Source of the DNA: Dehalococcoidia bacterium
GTDB lineage: Bacteria > Chloroflexota > Dehalococcoidia > GIF9 > UBA5629
DNA length: 33,025 nucleotides
NCBI GenBank assembly: GCA_003142375.1
Contig: PLME01000012.1
Span: forward strand, 72,283 to 105,307
Reading direction: 5' to 3'
Shown piece after piece: positions 23,847 to 32,076 of this stretch (position 1 is the first letter of the stretch; each line of letters starts with the position of its first letter). A program made the translations under genes and the position numbers. A model generated the notes under the pieces. It was not told where the DNA came from and searched no databases. It worked only from the letters and a program-made list of their open reading frames with translations.

Positions 23847-24647
23847 ATGAAGATAGCTGTACTGGGCGGAGGCACAATGGGCGAGGCCATCGTGAAAAGC
23901 ATACTACGTAAAAAACTGGCTGGCCGGGATGACATCGTAATCAGCGATGTGGCGAAGCCCCGGCGTGACGTGCTCAATAATAGATATAAAGTTAAGGTAA
24001 CCGGGGACAACCTGGCCGCTGTTAAAGGCGCAGAGGTTATAATACTGGCCATCAAACCGCAGGACTTCCCGGCTATACTGGGCCAACTGGCAGGGCGCCT
24101 GAAGTCTCAGCTGATCATTTCCATTGCAGCCGGCATTAACCTGGACACCATATGTTCAAAGCTCAACTATTTTAAGGTAGTGCGGGCCATGCCCAACACG
24201 CCCGCTCAGGTCGGCAAAGGTATGACCGCCTGGACGTCAGCCAAAGACCTGAGCAACAAAGACCGTGAAATCGCCCGGTCCATCCTGGCGGCCATGGGCG
24301 AAGAGCAATATTTTGCCGATGAAAAGTATATCGATATGGCGACGGCTATCAGCGGGAGCGGCCCAGCCTACGTATTTTTATTCATCGAAGCTATGATCGA
24401 CGCCGGGGTGCATATCGGCCTGCCCCGCAATGTGGCTACCAAACTGGTAGTAGAGACCATCGTCGGCTCTGCCGAAACTATGAAAAAAATGGCCAAACAC
24501 CCGGCCGAGCTCAAGAACATGGTCACTTCGCCGGGCGGCACGACGGCCGAGGCCCTGCTGCAGCTTGAAAGTGGGGGGTTACGGTCCCTGATGATTAATG
24601 CGGTGGCCGCCGCCTACAACAAGGCTAAAAGCCTGGGCGCCAAATAG
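23847..24647 (+). CDS. proC: Pyrroline-5-carboxylate reductase
   Basis: Last step of proline synthesis: NAD(P)H-dependent reduction of pyrroline-5-carboxylate. The 266 residues show the Rossmann motif LGGGTMGEAI (5-14), RAMPNTPAQVGKGM, and the signature AISGSGPAYVFLFIEAMIDA, followed by the dimer-domain SPGGTTAEAL. GAAAGGAG in the end of the upstream gene serves as ribosome site. Its stop codon directly abuts the stop of the convergent methyltransferase gene, with no room for a terminator between them. Confidence 0.96.
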   Translation: MKIAVLGGGTMGEAIVKSILRKKLAGRDDIVISDVAKPRRDVLNNRYKVKVTGDNLAAVKGAEVIILAIKPQDFPAILGQLAGRLKSQLIISIAAGINLDTICSKLNYFKVVRAMPNTPAQVGKGMTAWTSAKDLSNKDREIARSILAAMGEEQYFADEKYIDMATAISGSGPAYVFLFIEAMIDAGVHIGLPRNVATKLVVETIVGSAETMKKMAKHPAELKNMVTSPGGTTAEALLQLESGGLRSLMINAVAAAYNKAKSLGAK

Positions 24648-25364
24648 TCAGGCGGCTTCGGGTTTGCGGCAGTACAGCACCGTGCTCTTGGGGAATATGC
24701 GGTTCAGGCCTGCTTCCAGCCACTTTGTATACTTGTGGCCGGTGTAGATGTCCCACACCAGGAATTTATAGTATAGGGACGGTATGAAGGCCTTCTCATT
24801 TTTCAGACCGAAGATGCCTTTGGACCACCACCAGACCGAATGCAGCGCATGCTTATATCTTACGGCGAAGATAGCCAGATCGAATTTCTTCAGCAGGTCC
24901 TGTATCTCCTGATGAGTATAGATGCGGATGTGCCCGCCGGGGGTGTTGTGGTAGTCATCGGAGATCTTCCAGCAGACTGACTCCGCAAAATAGGATGGCA
25001 CGCTTACGGCCAGCAGGCCGCCCGGTTTTAAAACGCGGGTCAACTCGGCCACAGCCGCGGTATCATCGGGTATATGCTCCAGCACTTCGGAGCAAATGAC
25101 TTTATCGAATTGTGCATCCTCGAAGGGCAGGCTGAGGATGCTGCCGGAGACCATGTGCCAGGCTCCGGCGGTCTCCGCCTTCTCATCCATCTGGTCGAGC
25201 ATGTATTTGGCCTTTTGAAGGCTCTCCATATCCAGGTCGAAGGCCACCGAGGTCCCCTTGTTGGCCTTGGAGGCCTGCCAGATATGGCGTCCGTTTCCGC
25301 AGCCCGCGTCCAGAATGAATTCACTACCGGTGATCTGTAAAAGATCATGGTCAATGGTCAGCAT
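24648..25364 (-). CDS. Class I SAM-dependent methyltransferase
   Basis: 238 residues with SAM motif I FILDAGCGNGRHIW (16-29), a motif II acidic position after the second strand (VAFDLDMESLQKAKYM), and VICSEVLEHIPDDTAAVAELTRVLKPGG (motifs III-IV region), as in the Methyltransf_11/UbiE-like group. The C-terminal third carries WWSKGIFGLKNEKAF and a hydrophobic stretch that may bind a lipid or glycan-type substrate; the substrate is unknown. It lies 36 nt after the ferredoxin gene on the same strand and is probably the last gene of the rsmD-coaD-ferredoxin group. Confidence 0.85.
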   Translation of the reverse strand: MLTIDHDLLQITGSEFILDAGCGNGRHIWQASKANKGTSVAFDLDMESLQKAKYMLDQMDEKAETAGAWHMVSGSILSLPFEDAQFDKVICSEVLEHIPDDTAAVAELTRVLKPGGLLAVSVPSYFAESVCWKISDDYHNTPGGHIRIYTHQEIQDLLKKFDLAIFAVRYKHALHSVWWWSKGIFGLKNEKAFIPSLYYKFLVWDIYTGHKYTKWLEAGLNRIFPKSTVLYCRKPEAA

Positions 25365-25400
25365 CTATTAAGTTCTCTTGAGGTTGGACTATTGAAGCAA

Positions 25401-25661
25401 TCAGGCCGGGGTTTTGCCGGGATGGAGCTTCTTCCATTTTTCCAGGAGCTGGTCCTTGGCTTCCTTGTGTGCGGGGTCGAGGACGCAGCAGTCCACCGGG
25501 CAAACCTCAACGCATTTAGGTTTATCAAACCAGCCGACGCACTCCGTGCATTTGGCGGGATCAATCGCGTATATGGTCTCACCTTCTTTTATGGCTTCAT
25601 TTTTGCATTCCGCCTCACAGGCGCCGCAGCTGATACAATCATCCGTAATTTTGTAAGCCAT
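25401..25661 (-). CDS. 2[4Fe-4S] ferredoxin (Alvin/YfhL-type)
   Basis: 86-residue electron carrier. Cluster I ligands are C9, C12, C15 (CISCGAC) and C19. The second set is C38, C41, C50 and C54 in a CxxCx8CxxxCP spacing. This 8-residue loop and the C-terminal helix (about 64-86) mark the Allochromatium/YfhL-type ferredoxins, which have very low redox potentials. Two extra cysteines (58, 59) follow. GGAGGT lies about 11 nt upstream of the ATG, and it has its own AT-rich promoter. It could be one of the reductants of the nuo complex encoded nearby, but nothing in the sequence proves that. Confidence 0.93.
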   Translation of the reverse strand: MAYKITDDCISCGACEAECKNEAIKEGETIYAIDPAKCTECVGWFDKPKCVEVCPVDCCVLDPAHKEAKDQLLEKWKKLHPGKTPA

Positions 25662-25688
25662 CTCTGTTCAAACCTCCGAAATTAATAT

Positions 25689-25718
25689 TATATATAGTAT
25701 ATAAAGTAATTAAGTCAA
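25689..25718 (-). promoter_or_regulatory. Candidate ferredoxin promoter
   Basis: On the minus strand TTGACT (25713-25718), inside the last codons of coaD, is followed by 18 nt and TATATA (25689-25694) in a very AT-rich tract. It precedes the ferredoxin ribosome site. Confidence 0.45.
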
Positions 25719-26189
25719 TAGCTTCTTTTTCAAAGCCGCACAGACATGGGTCGGAACCATGTCGTCCAGGTTGCCGCCCAGCTTGATTATTTCTTTAAGC
25801 AGGCTTGAGCTCAAGAATTGATACCTCAAGTTGGCCATAAAGCACATCAGCTCAACGTCGGGAGCCAGCTTTTTATTCATCAGCGCCATCTCGAACTCGC
25901 GCTCAAAATCGGAGCTGGCCCTCAGGCCGCGCACCACCACCTTGGCATTCACCTGGCGGGCAAACTCCACCGTCATGCCCGAATAAGCCCTGACTTCGAC
26001 GTTTTTAAAATCAGCCACCGATTTCTTTACCAGGTCAACCCTCTCGTCAGCAGTGAAGAGCAGCGATTTAAGCGGTATGTCATATACACCGATCACCACC
26101 TTATCGAAGATGGATGAAGCCCGTTTTATGATGTCGAGGTGTCCGTTGGTGATAGGGTCAAAGCTGCCGGGATACAAAGCGGTAGTCAA
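25710..26189 (-). CDS. coaD: Phosphopantetheine adenylyltransferase
   Basis: Fourth step of coenzyme A synthesis, adenylating 4'-phosphopantetheine. The 159 residues hold the nucleotidyltransferase motif YPGSFDPITNGHLDII (6-21), KVVVRGLRASSDFEREFEMALMN in shortened form around 85-107, and the C-terminal FLSSSLLKEI in place of the usual ISSTxVRE. The start is TTG and overlaps the rsmD stop (TTGA), but AGAAGGAGGT, a near-perfect ribosome site, sits 6-7 nt upstream, which settles the start. rsmD-coaD is a standard pair. Confidence 0.95.
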   Translation of the reverse strand: MTTALYPGSFDPITNGHLDIIKRASSIFDKVVIGVYDIPLKSLLFTADERVDLVKKSVADFKNVEVRAYSGMTVEFARQVNAKVVVRGLRASSDFEREFEMALMNKKLAPDVELMCFMANLRYQFLSSSLLKEIIKLGGNLDDMVPTHVCAALKKKLLT

Positions 26190-26740
26190 GCTGCGACCTC
26201 CTTCTGGTATATTGAAATGCCGGTGTCCCCATAGCGCTTTTCCTTGATCTTGAGCAGGCCGTCATAGCGGTCTTCAAGGGCAGATCGCGCCGAATGGGAT
26301 ACCAGTATTATCGAGTCCCCGTTTATAAGGCTGGATTGCGAGATGCCGGTAATCACTGAGCCCAGCGAGGTATCGGCGTAGGGCGGGTCTAAAAAAATCA
26401 TGTCGTATTTGTTATCCAGAAAACCCAGTGCTTTCATAACCGGGCAACAGTATACATGAGATTGGTCAATAAATCCCGTTTTCTTCAAATTCTGCTTGAT
26501 GATCTGGCAGCACCTGTTATTCTGGTCTACGAAATCTATCCACTTTACCTCACGGCTGAGGGCCTCGAGGCCCAGGGCGCCGCTGCCTGCGAACAAGTCG
26601 AGGCCCCTCTCCCAGTTGTTTGCCAGAGAGCCGAGCATGGAGAATATCGCCTCCCTTACTTTATCTGTCGTAGGCCTCACCAGGAGGCCTGGCAGAGTCT
26701 TAATTATTTGCCCTTTGGCTGAGCCGCCTGTAATACGCAT
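26186..26740 (-). CDS. rsmD: 16S rRNA m2G966 methyltransferase RsmD
   Basis: Methylates G966 of 16S rRNA on the assembled 30S particle. From ATG 26740 it has 184 residues: MRITGGSAKGQ, RPTTDKVREAIFSML (22-36), SAM motif DLFAGSGALGLEALSR (48-63) and the catalytic DPPY (118-121). A longer reading from GTG 26812 exists, but a promoter lies inside that extension and the family starts at MRIT. No Shine-Dalgarno sequence is visible. First gene of the rsmD-coaD pair, divergent from the nuo operon. Confidence 0.94.
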   Translation of the reverse strand: MRITGGSAKGQIIKTLPGLLVRPTTDKVREAIFSMLGSLANNWERGLDLFAGSGALGLEALSREVKWIDFVDQNNRCCQIIKQNLKKTGFIDQSHVYCCPVMKALGFLDNKYDMIFLDPPYADTSLGSVITGISQSSLINGDSIILVSHSARSALEDRYDGLLKIKEKRYGDTGISIYQKEVAA

Positions 26741-26795
26741 TTTGGCTGATGTTTGACCGTACTTTTCAATGAAATAATAAATTCGAACACTAATT

Positions 26796-26823
26796 ATAAT
26801 ACTCGCTATCACTCGTAAGTCAA
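26796..26823 (-). promoter_or_regulatory. Promoter for rsmD-coaD
   Basis: On the minus strand TTGACT (26818-26823), 16 nt, TATTAT (26796-26801); a TATAAT begins 3 nt further on. Transcription would start near 26789, downstream of the GTG at 26812, which supports the shorter rsmD. Confidence 0.55.
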
Positions 26824-26839
26824 GCTAACAAAATTGATT

Positions 26840-26869
26840 TTGACATCGTTTTACGAGTTGTAATATACT
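26840..26869 (+). promoter_or_regulatory. nuo operon promoter
   Basis: Perfect TTGACA (26840-26845), 18 nt, TATACT (26864-26869), about 35 bp before the nuoA start. It is back to back with the rsmD promoter, with 16 bp between the two -35 boxes. Confidence 0.65.
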
Positions 26870-26903
26870 AACCAACGGCTTTGAAATAGGAGAGATTTAA
26901 CAC

Positions 26904-27275
26904 GTGCTCGATCAGTTTGGTTATGTCGGAATCCTCCTGCTAATTGCAACAGGTGTCACCGTACTCATTCCCATCTTGCCCATGCTTTTCAAGGCGCTTG
27001 GCCTGATACCGGGCAAGAAAACGGCTGCCAAGCTGGTCCAATATGAAAGCGGCATGCAGACCATCGGCAAGACCTGGGTGCAGTTCAATTTCCGCTACTA
27101 TTATTTTGCAGTCCTTTTTGTCCTCCTGGACATGCTGACCATCTTCCTTTATCCCTGGGCGGTCAATATTAAAGACTTAGGCGTCGGCGGGCTAGTTGCG
27201 GTGGGTATATTTTTAGTCATCCTGGCTGTAGGATACATTTATGCCTGGCGTAAGGGAGCCCTGCAGTGGAAATAG
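26904..27275 (+). CDS. nuoA: Complex I subunit NuoA
   Basis: Small membrane subunit next to the quinone site. The 123 residues have three hydrophobic segments (about 6-30, 67-88, 95-118) and the conserved KLVQYESGMQTIGKTWVQFN loop followed by FRYYYFAVLFVLLD. The start is GTG with AGGAGA about 10 nt upstream. First gene of the nuo operon; its last 10 nt overlap nuoB. Confidence 0.94.
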   Translation: MLDQFGYVGILLLIATGVTVLIPILPMLFKALGLIPGKKTAAKLVQYESGMQTIGKTWVQFNFRYYYFAVLFVLLDMLTIFLYPWAVNIKDLGVGGLVAVGIFLVILAVGYIYAWRKGALQWK

Positions 27276-27871
27276 TCAGGCCTGAAGTTAATACCCCGCA
27301 GGAAGCAGACGCCGTCGAAGGGGCCTACATCAATTCACTCATTGCAGACAGCACCAGCGCCATACCCGATCCCGACAGGTGGATCGATGAAGCAGTCCAT
27401 CGCAACGTATTCTTAACTACCACTGATACCATCCTGGCCTGGGGACGCCAGCGCTCCATATTCCCCATGTTATTTGCCACCGCCTGCTGCGGCATGGAAG
27501 TGATCTCCATGTCGGTTTCCCGCTTCGACCTTTCACGTTTCGGCATGGACGTGGTGCGCTTCTCTCCCAGGCAGGCCGACGTTATGATCATTGCCGGCAC
27601 CATCACCTGGAAGATGGCATTGGCCACCCGCATGATCTACGACCAGATGGCTGAGCCCAAATGGGTGGTTGCCATGGGCGCCTGCGCCATCAGCGGCGGA
27701 ACCTTCCGCGAATCTTACAGCGTCACACCGGGCGTTAACCGCATTATGCCGGTTGACGTTTATATCCCGGGCTGTCCCCCCAAGCCCGAGGCGGTCATCT
27801 TCGGCATCAACAGGCTGCATGCCAAGATCATCAAGGGAACCATGGACGATCCCATGCTATCCAAGCCATAA
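27266..27871 (+). CDS. nuoB: Complex I subunit NuoB (N2 cluster)
   Basis: Carries iron-sulphur cluster N2, the last electron stop before quinone. The four ligands are visible at Cys74 and Cys75 (ACCGME), Cys140 (MGACAISGG) and Cys170 (IPGCPPKPE), in 201 residues. An N-terminal extension of about 45 residues precedes the conserved core. The start is GTG, overlapping nuoA by 10 nt. Confidence 0.95.
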   Translation: MEIVRPEVNTPQEADAVEGAYINSLIADSTSAIPDPDRWIDEAVHRNVFLTTTDTILAWGRQRSIFPMLFATACCGMEVISMSVSRFDLSRFGMDVVRFSPRQADVMIIAGTITWKMALATRMIYDQMAEPKWVVAMGACAISGGTFRESYSVTPGVNRIMPVDVYIPGCPPKPEAVIFGINRLHAKIIKGTMDDPMLSKP

Positions 27872-27892
27872 ATAGCAACAGGATTATATAAA

Positions 27893-28333
27893 TTGACTGT
27901 TATAACCAGCGGTGAAGAACTAGGGAAGAAGATAGCCGAAGCTATACCCGGCTCCGTCGTCTCCAGCGACAAGACCTCCGTCATGCTGGAGAGCAAGTCA
28001 CTGGCGCAGGTCGCCGAATTTCTGAAAAACACCCCGGGGTTGGACTTCAACTATCTCAACTTTGCCACCGCCGTCGACTACATCGACTACTTTGAGCTTG
28101 TTTACAGGGTGCTTTCCATGGAGCATAACCACAGCCTGATACTTAAAACCCGCCTCTACGACCGGGAGAATCCCGCCGTCCCCTCGCTGGTCGCTATCTG
28201 GCGGTCGGCCTATTTTCAGGAACGGGAGATGTTCGATATGTTCGGCATCAAGTTCGAAGGCCATCCCGACCTGAGAAGGCTGCTCACCTGGGAAGGCTTC
28301 CAAGGCTATCCTCTGCGGAGGGACTATCTATAA
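27893..28333 (+). CDS. nuoC: Complex I subunit NuoC (30 kDa)
   Basis: 146 residues, the hydrophilic subunit that packs against NuoD. The family signature is WRSAYFQEREMFDMFGIKFE (102-121) followed by LRRLLTWEGFQGYPLRRDY. The start is TTG with a weak CAGGA upstream; no better start keeps the fold. It is a separate gene, not fused to nuoD. It ends 1 nt before nuoD. Confidence 0.93.
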   Translation: MTVITSGEELGKKIAEAIPGSVVSSDKTSVMLESKSLAQVAEFLKNTPGLDFNYLNFATAVDYIDYFELVYRVLSMEHNHSLILKTRLYDRENPAVPSLVAIWRSAYFQEREMFDMFGIKFEGHPDLRRLLTWEGFQGYPLRRDYL

Positions 28334-28334
28334 G

Positions 28335-29441
28335 ATGCCTATCAAGACAGAGCCGTTTTATCTGAATCTCGGCCCGCAGCACCCGTCGACCCATGGCGTG
28401 TTCCGCCTGAGGGTGCAGCTGGACGGCGAGGTCATCGTCGATGTCGAGCCGATCATCGGCTACCTGCACCGCGGCATCGAGAAGCTGGCTGAGACCCGCA
28501 CCTACACCCAGGTTATACCCCTCACCGACAGGTTGGACTACGTTGCCTCCATGACCAACAACCTGGCTTACTGCCTGGCCGTGGAAAAGCTGGCCGGCAT
28601 CAAGGTCCCTGAGCGGGCTGAGTATTTGAGGATCATCTTTTCCGAACTGATGCGCCTGGCCAACCATTTCCTGGCTATCGGCGCCTTCCTTAATGACTGT
28701 GGCGCACTTGCCACCCCCCTGATTTACATGTGGCGCGAGCGCGAGAAGATCGTCGACCTGTGCGAAATGACCTGCGGGCAGCGCCTGCTCTTCAACTATA
28801 TGCGCGTGGGCGGCATGAGCCAGGACGTACCAGTAGAATTCATGCCCGCGCTCAAGAAGTTTGTGGCAGAAATGCCCAAATTCATCGGCGAATATGAGCA
28901 GCTGATCAAGCAGAATGAAATTTTCCTGGCCCGCACCAAGGGCGTGGGTATCCTGCCCAGGGAGATGGCCATCGATATCGGCGCCAGCGGACCGGTGCTG
29001 CGTGCCAGTGGCGTAAATTGGGATATCCGCAAAAAGGACCCCTATTCCATCTACGACAGATTTGATTTCGAAGTGCCCACCGGTGACGTGGGAGATTGCT
29101 ATGACCGCTTCTGGGTGCGCATGCGGGAGATGCGGCAGAGCGTCCGCATACTCGAGCAGGCCATAGGCCAAATACCCGCCAAAGGGACGGTCTGGGCCGA
29201 TGTACCGCAATTCTTCAGGCCTCCCGCCGGCGAGGCTTACGGCCACATCGAGGCCCCCAAGGGCAACCTGGGATTTTACGTGGTCGGCGACGGGTCGATC
29301 GCACCTTACAGGGTACATATCTTCCCGCCCTCCCTGATGAATGTTACCGCCCTGCGCGATATGGCGATCGGCTGGAAGGTCGCCGATTTGATCATCATCT
29401 TCGGCAGTATAGACGTAGTACTGGGAGAAATAGACCGCTGA
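28335..29441 (+). CDS. nuoD: Complex I subunit NuoD (49 kDa)
   Basis: Forms the quinone-reduction site with NuoB. The 368 residues include GPQHPSTHGVFRL (13-25), with the His of the HPSTHG loop, IGYLHRGIEKLAE, the DRLDYVASMTNN stretch, and the C-terminal GEAYGHIEAPKGNLGFYVV. It is descended from hydrogenase large subunits but has no Ni-ligand CxxC pairs. The next gene is nuoH, overlapping by 1 nt (TGATG), where nuoE, nuoF and nuoG would stand in a 14-gene operon. Confidence 0.95.
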   Translation: MPIKTEPFYLNLGPQHPSTHGVFRLRVQLDGEVIVDVEPIIGYLHRGIEKLAETRTYTQVIPLTDRLDYVASMTNNLAYCLAVEKLAGIKVPERAEYLRIIFSELMRLANHFLAIGAFLNDCGALATPLIYMWREREKIVDLCEMTCGQRLLFNYMRVGGMSQDVPVEFMPALKKFVAEMPKFIGEYEQLIKQNEIFLARTKGVGILPREMAIDIGASGPVLRASGVNWDIRKKDPYSIYDRFDFEVPTGDVGDCYDRFWVRMREMRQSVRILEQAIGQIPAKGTVWADVPQFFRPPAGEAYGHIEAPKGNLGFYVVGDGSIAPYRVHIFPPSLMNVTALRDMAIGWKVADLIIIFGSIDVVLGEIDR

Positions 29442-30553
29442 TGACTCTGCTCGATCAATTTCAGAAGACGTTATTGGCCTCCGGCTTGCCGGACTGGGCA
29501 GCCTACCTGGTGCCCGCCCTGATGGGGGTAATATTGATAGTCGCGGTTTCATTAACCCTGGTAATAATATTCATCTGGTGGGAGCGCAGGCTGCTGGGAC
29601 GCTTTCAGCTTCGTCTGGGCCCCAACCGCTGCGGCCCTGAAGGGATTTTGCAGCCGGTGGCCACCGGCCTCAAACTGCTGCTGAAGGAAGACATCGTCCC
29701 GGCCAAGGCTGATAAAATCCTGCATTTCCTGGCGCCCATCGTGGTTTTCGTCCCCGTGCTGATGATCTTTGCCGTCGTACCAGTCAGCGACGGGGCCATA
29801 CTGGCCAATTTGAATGTTGGAATTATATATGTCGTGGCCATCAGCTCCATATCGACCATAGGTATCTTTATGGCGGCCTGGGGTTCCAGTAACAAATTTG
29901 CCCTGATCTCGGGCATGCGCACCGTTGCCCAGATGGTTAGCTATGAATTGCCGGTGGTGCTTTCCCTGGTCGGCGTGGTGCTGGTCGCAGGCTCGTTTTC
30001 CATGCTCAGCATCGTGCAGTCGCAGAGCATCCCTTTCATCCTGGTGATGCCGCTGGGATGCGTTATATTCTTCCTGGGCTGCCTGGCTGAGATGAACCGC
30101 TCGCCCTTCGACCTGCTGGAAGCCGATTCGGAAATCGTGGCAGGCTACCATACCGAGTACTCCGGCATGAAATTTGCCATGTTCTTCATGGGTGAGTACG
30201 GCGTGGCCCTGGCCTATTCTACCGTTATCACCACGCTGTTCCTGGGTGGATGGAGCGGTCCCTTGCTCCCGCCCGTTATCTGGTTCTTGATCAAAGTCGT
30301 GCTGGTCTTTAGCTTTACCGTCTGGATGCGCGCCACGCTGCCCAGGCTGCGCGTGGACCAGCTCATGGCCTTCGCCTGGAAAGGCCTGCTGCCCATGGCG
30401 GTCATCAACCTTATTATTATTGCCATTGAAGTGCTGGTCGTGCCGGCATCCATGCTGTGGGTGATGGTCATCCTCAATTTCGCCTTCGCCGCCGCTTTAG
30501 TCCTGCTCTGGTCCCGACTGTTCACATTGGGAGGTGGCAGGGTTGAAGTTTGA
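29441..30553 (+). CDS. nuoH: Complex I subunit NuoH
   Basis: The membrane subunit linking the quinone chamber to the proton pumps. 370 residues with about eight to nine membrane helices and the conserved ERRLLGRFQLRLGPNRCGP (49-67), the EMNRSPFDLLEADSEIVAGY loop and the RATLPRLRVDQLM motif near the C-terminus. Its 3' end overlaps the start region of nuoI. Confidence 0.95.
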   Translation: MTLLDQFQKTLLASGLPDWAAYLVPALMGVILIVAVSLTLVIIFIWWERRLLGRFQLRLGPNRCGPEGILQPVATGLKLLLKEDIVPAKADKILHFLAPIVVFVPVLMIFAVVPVSDGAILANLNVGIIYVVAISSISTIGIFMAAWGSSNKFALISGMRTVAQMVSYELPVVLSLVGVVLVAGSFSMLSIVQSQSIPFILVMPLGCVIFFLGCLAEMNRSPFDLLEADSEIVAGYHTEYSGMKFAMFFMGEYGVALAYSTVITTLFLGGWSGPLLPPVIWFLIKVVLVFSFTVWMRATLPRLRVDQLMAFAWKGLLPMAVINLIIIAIEVLVVPASMLWVMVILNFAFAAALVLLWSRLFTLGGGRVEV

Positions 30554-31088
30554 ACGTTACGGAATGGGCATTGCCAAGGGCATGGCGCTGACCCTCAAAC
30601 ACCTTTTCAGGCCGCCGCTCACGGTGCAGTATCCCAATGAGAAGCTGGTACGCTCCAAGAGGATCCGCGGCAACGAGCTGGTCTGGTTCCCCGACAGGTG
30701 CACCGGCTGCGGCACCTGCACCAAGGCCTGCCTGCAGGGCAATATCATCCTGGTGACCCACCACGGCGAGGAAAATAAGTTCATCGTGGATAAATTCGAG
30801 CTCGATTCCGGCCGCTGCATTTTCTGCGGCCTGTGCGTGGAGTCCTGCCCCTACGATGCCCTGGCCATGGGACTGGAATATGAATGCGCCAAATACCGCA
30901 GGGGCGATACAATTTTAGACAAGGAGAAGCTGAAGCTGAGCGATAAGCATCAGCCCAGCGCCTATTTCCGCCCGCAGTTCTATGCCCAATTGCCCGAACA
31001 GAGCCTGCTTATCTACGACAGGAAAGAGGGCGGGCAAAAGTTAACGTTATTCCCGTTGAGCAAACGCAAGAGGGGGCCCGGTGCCTGA
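30543..31088 (+). CDS. nuoI: Complex I subunit NuoI (two [4Fe-4S])
   Basis: Ferredoxin-like subunit carrying clusters N6a/N6b that pass electrons to NuoB. Ligands are Cys53, 56, 59, 63 (CTGCGTCTKAC) and Cys92, 95, 98, 102 (CIFCGLCVESCP). The first set is followed by Leu instead of the usual Pro, a small change. I start at TTG 30543 because GGAGG ends 8 nt before it; the GTG at 30534 would touch that ribosome site. The gene thus overlaps nuoH by 11 nt and encodes 181 residues with a basic Ser/Lys/Arg-rich C-terminus. Confidence 0.92.
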   Translation: MKFERYGMGIAKGMALTLKHLFRPPLTVQYPNEKLVRSKRIRGNELVWFPDRCTGCGTCTKACLQGNIILVTHHGEENKFIVDKFELDSGRCIFCGLCVESCPYDALAMGLEYECAKYRRGDTILDKEKLKLSDKHQPSAYFRPQFYAQLPEQSLLIYDRKEGGQKLTLFPLSKRKRGPGA

Positions 31089-31563
31089 TTTAGTTTTCTA
31101 CCTGCTGGCCGCTATAGCGCTGGTGGCGTCCATCGCTGTAATCATGGTGCGCGACATATTCCGCGCCGCCCTCTGCCTGATCGTGCTGTTTATGTCGGTG
31201 GCGGGATTCTTCCTGCTGCTGCACGCCGATTTCCTGGCCATCGTGCAGATTTTGATCTACGTCGGCGCCATCTCCATATTGATTATCGTGGCTGTCATGC
31301 TGACCCGCGATGCCAGGCAGGGCTATCCCCTGGACAACTATAAATATGTAGCGGGGGCTGTAGGTATACTGCTCCTGGCGGCCATAGCCTACGGCATTTT
31401 AAATACCAGTTTTGTTAACTTTGGCGGCGCCCCGCCCGAGCAGACCATCCAGCCAATCGGACAGGCCTTATTCGGCAGCGGCTATGTTTTACCGGTCGAG
31501 ATAGCCGCCGTGCTCCTGCTTTCGGCCATTCTCGGGGCCATTGCAGTACTGAGGGATAAATAA
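31081..31563 (+). CDS. nuoJ: Complex I subunit NuoJ
   Basis: Membrane subunit of 160 residues with five hydrophobic helices and the conserved FLAIVQILIYVGAISILIIV stretch (51-70), which carries the pi-bulge region of helix 3. The start is GTG, overlapping nuoI by 8 nt, with GAGGGGG upstream. Confidence 0.93.
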   Translation: MPDLVFYLLAAIALVASIAVIMVRDIFRAALCLIVLFMSVAGFFLLLHADFLAIVQILIYVGAISILIIVAVMLTRDARQGYPLDNYKYVAGAVGILLLAAIAYGILNTSFVNFGGAPPEQTIQPIGQALFGSGYVLPVEIAAVLLLSAILGAIAVLRDK

Positions 31564-31877
31564 TGTTTAGCGTTGGACTTGACCATTATCTTATTCTGTC
31601 GGCCGTCCTGTTCTGCATCGGCCTGGTCGGCGTCATAACCCAGAGGAACGTGATCAAGCTGATCATGTGCCTTGAGATCATGCTCAACGCCGTCAACATA
31701 ACGCTGATCGCCTTCTCCATGTATATAACCCCCGCCGCCCTCACAGGCCAGCTATTCGCCATCTTCGTCATGGTGGTGGCCGCAGCCGAGGTAGCCGTGG
31801 GCATCGCCATCGTCTTCTCGATTTACCGCAGCCGCGAGAGCGTCGATATGGAAAACTTCAACCTGTTGAAATGGTAA
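31563..31877 (+). CDS. nuoK: Complex I subunit NuoK
   Basis: 104-residue three-helix subunit with the two conserved membrane glutamates in the expected places, Glu36 in CLEIMLNAVNI and Glu72 in VVAAAEVAVGIAIV. These form part of the proton path. It overlaps nuoJ by 1 nt (TAATG). Confidence 0.94.
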   Translation: MFSVGLDHYLILSAVLFCIGLVGVITQRNVIKLIMCLEIMLNAVNITLIAFSMYITPAALTGQLFAIFVMVVAAAEVAVGIAIVFSIYRSRESVDMENFNLLKW

Positions 31878-31881
31878 CGAT

Positions 31882-32076
31882 ATGTGGGTACAGATAAAGA
31901 GCGCGCCTAACAAAATGATTGCCGATATGTGGAAGGACTTCTTCGAGGGCGAGGGCATCCCCACCCGCATCCTTCCCGATTCCGAGAAGCTGGAGATCAG
32001 CGAGCTGGTCCCCTACAAGATATACGTCTCTCAGGAGAGGATACACGTCGTCGAGGAGGTCTTAAGGAAGCTATAA
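31882..32076 (+). CDS. DUF2007-like small protein inside the nuo operon
   Basis: 64 residues: WVQIKSAPNKMIADMWKDFF, a short EGIPTRILPD turn, then YKIYVSQERIHVVEEVLRKL. The pattern of strand, helix exposed to membrane or partner, strand and final helix fits the DUF2007 (putative signal-transducing) family: resolve a residue pair, then VxxERxxxAxxxL. It has no membrane segment and no cysteine. It begins 4 nt after nuoK and its TAA overlaps the nuoL ATG by 1 nt, so it is translated as part of the operon. It is not a canonical complex I subunit. An accessory or assembly role is a guess from position. Confidence 0.75.
   Translation: MWVQIKSAPNKMIADMWKDFFEGEGIPTRILPDSEKLEISELVPYKIYVSQERIHVVEEVLRKL

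Noticed and set aside
26741-26812. Longer rsmD starting at GTG 26812
   Set aside because: A TTGACT-16-TATTAT promoter lies within this stretch, and the family begins at MRITGG, so the extension is not translated.
28284-29552. 422-codon open frame antisense to nuoD
   Set aside because: nuoD on the plus strand is complete and conserved; the antisense product is His/Asp/Gly-rich with no fold.
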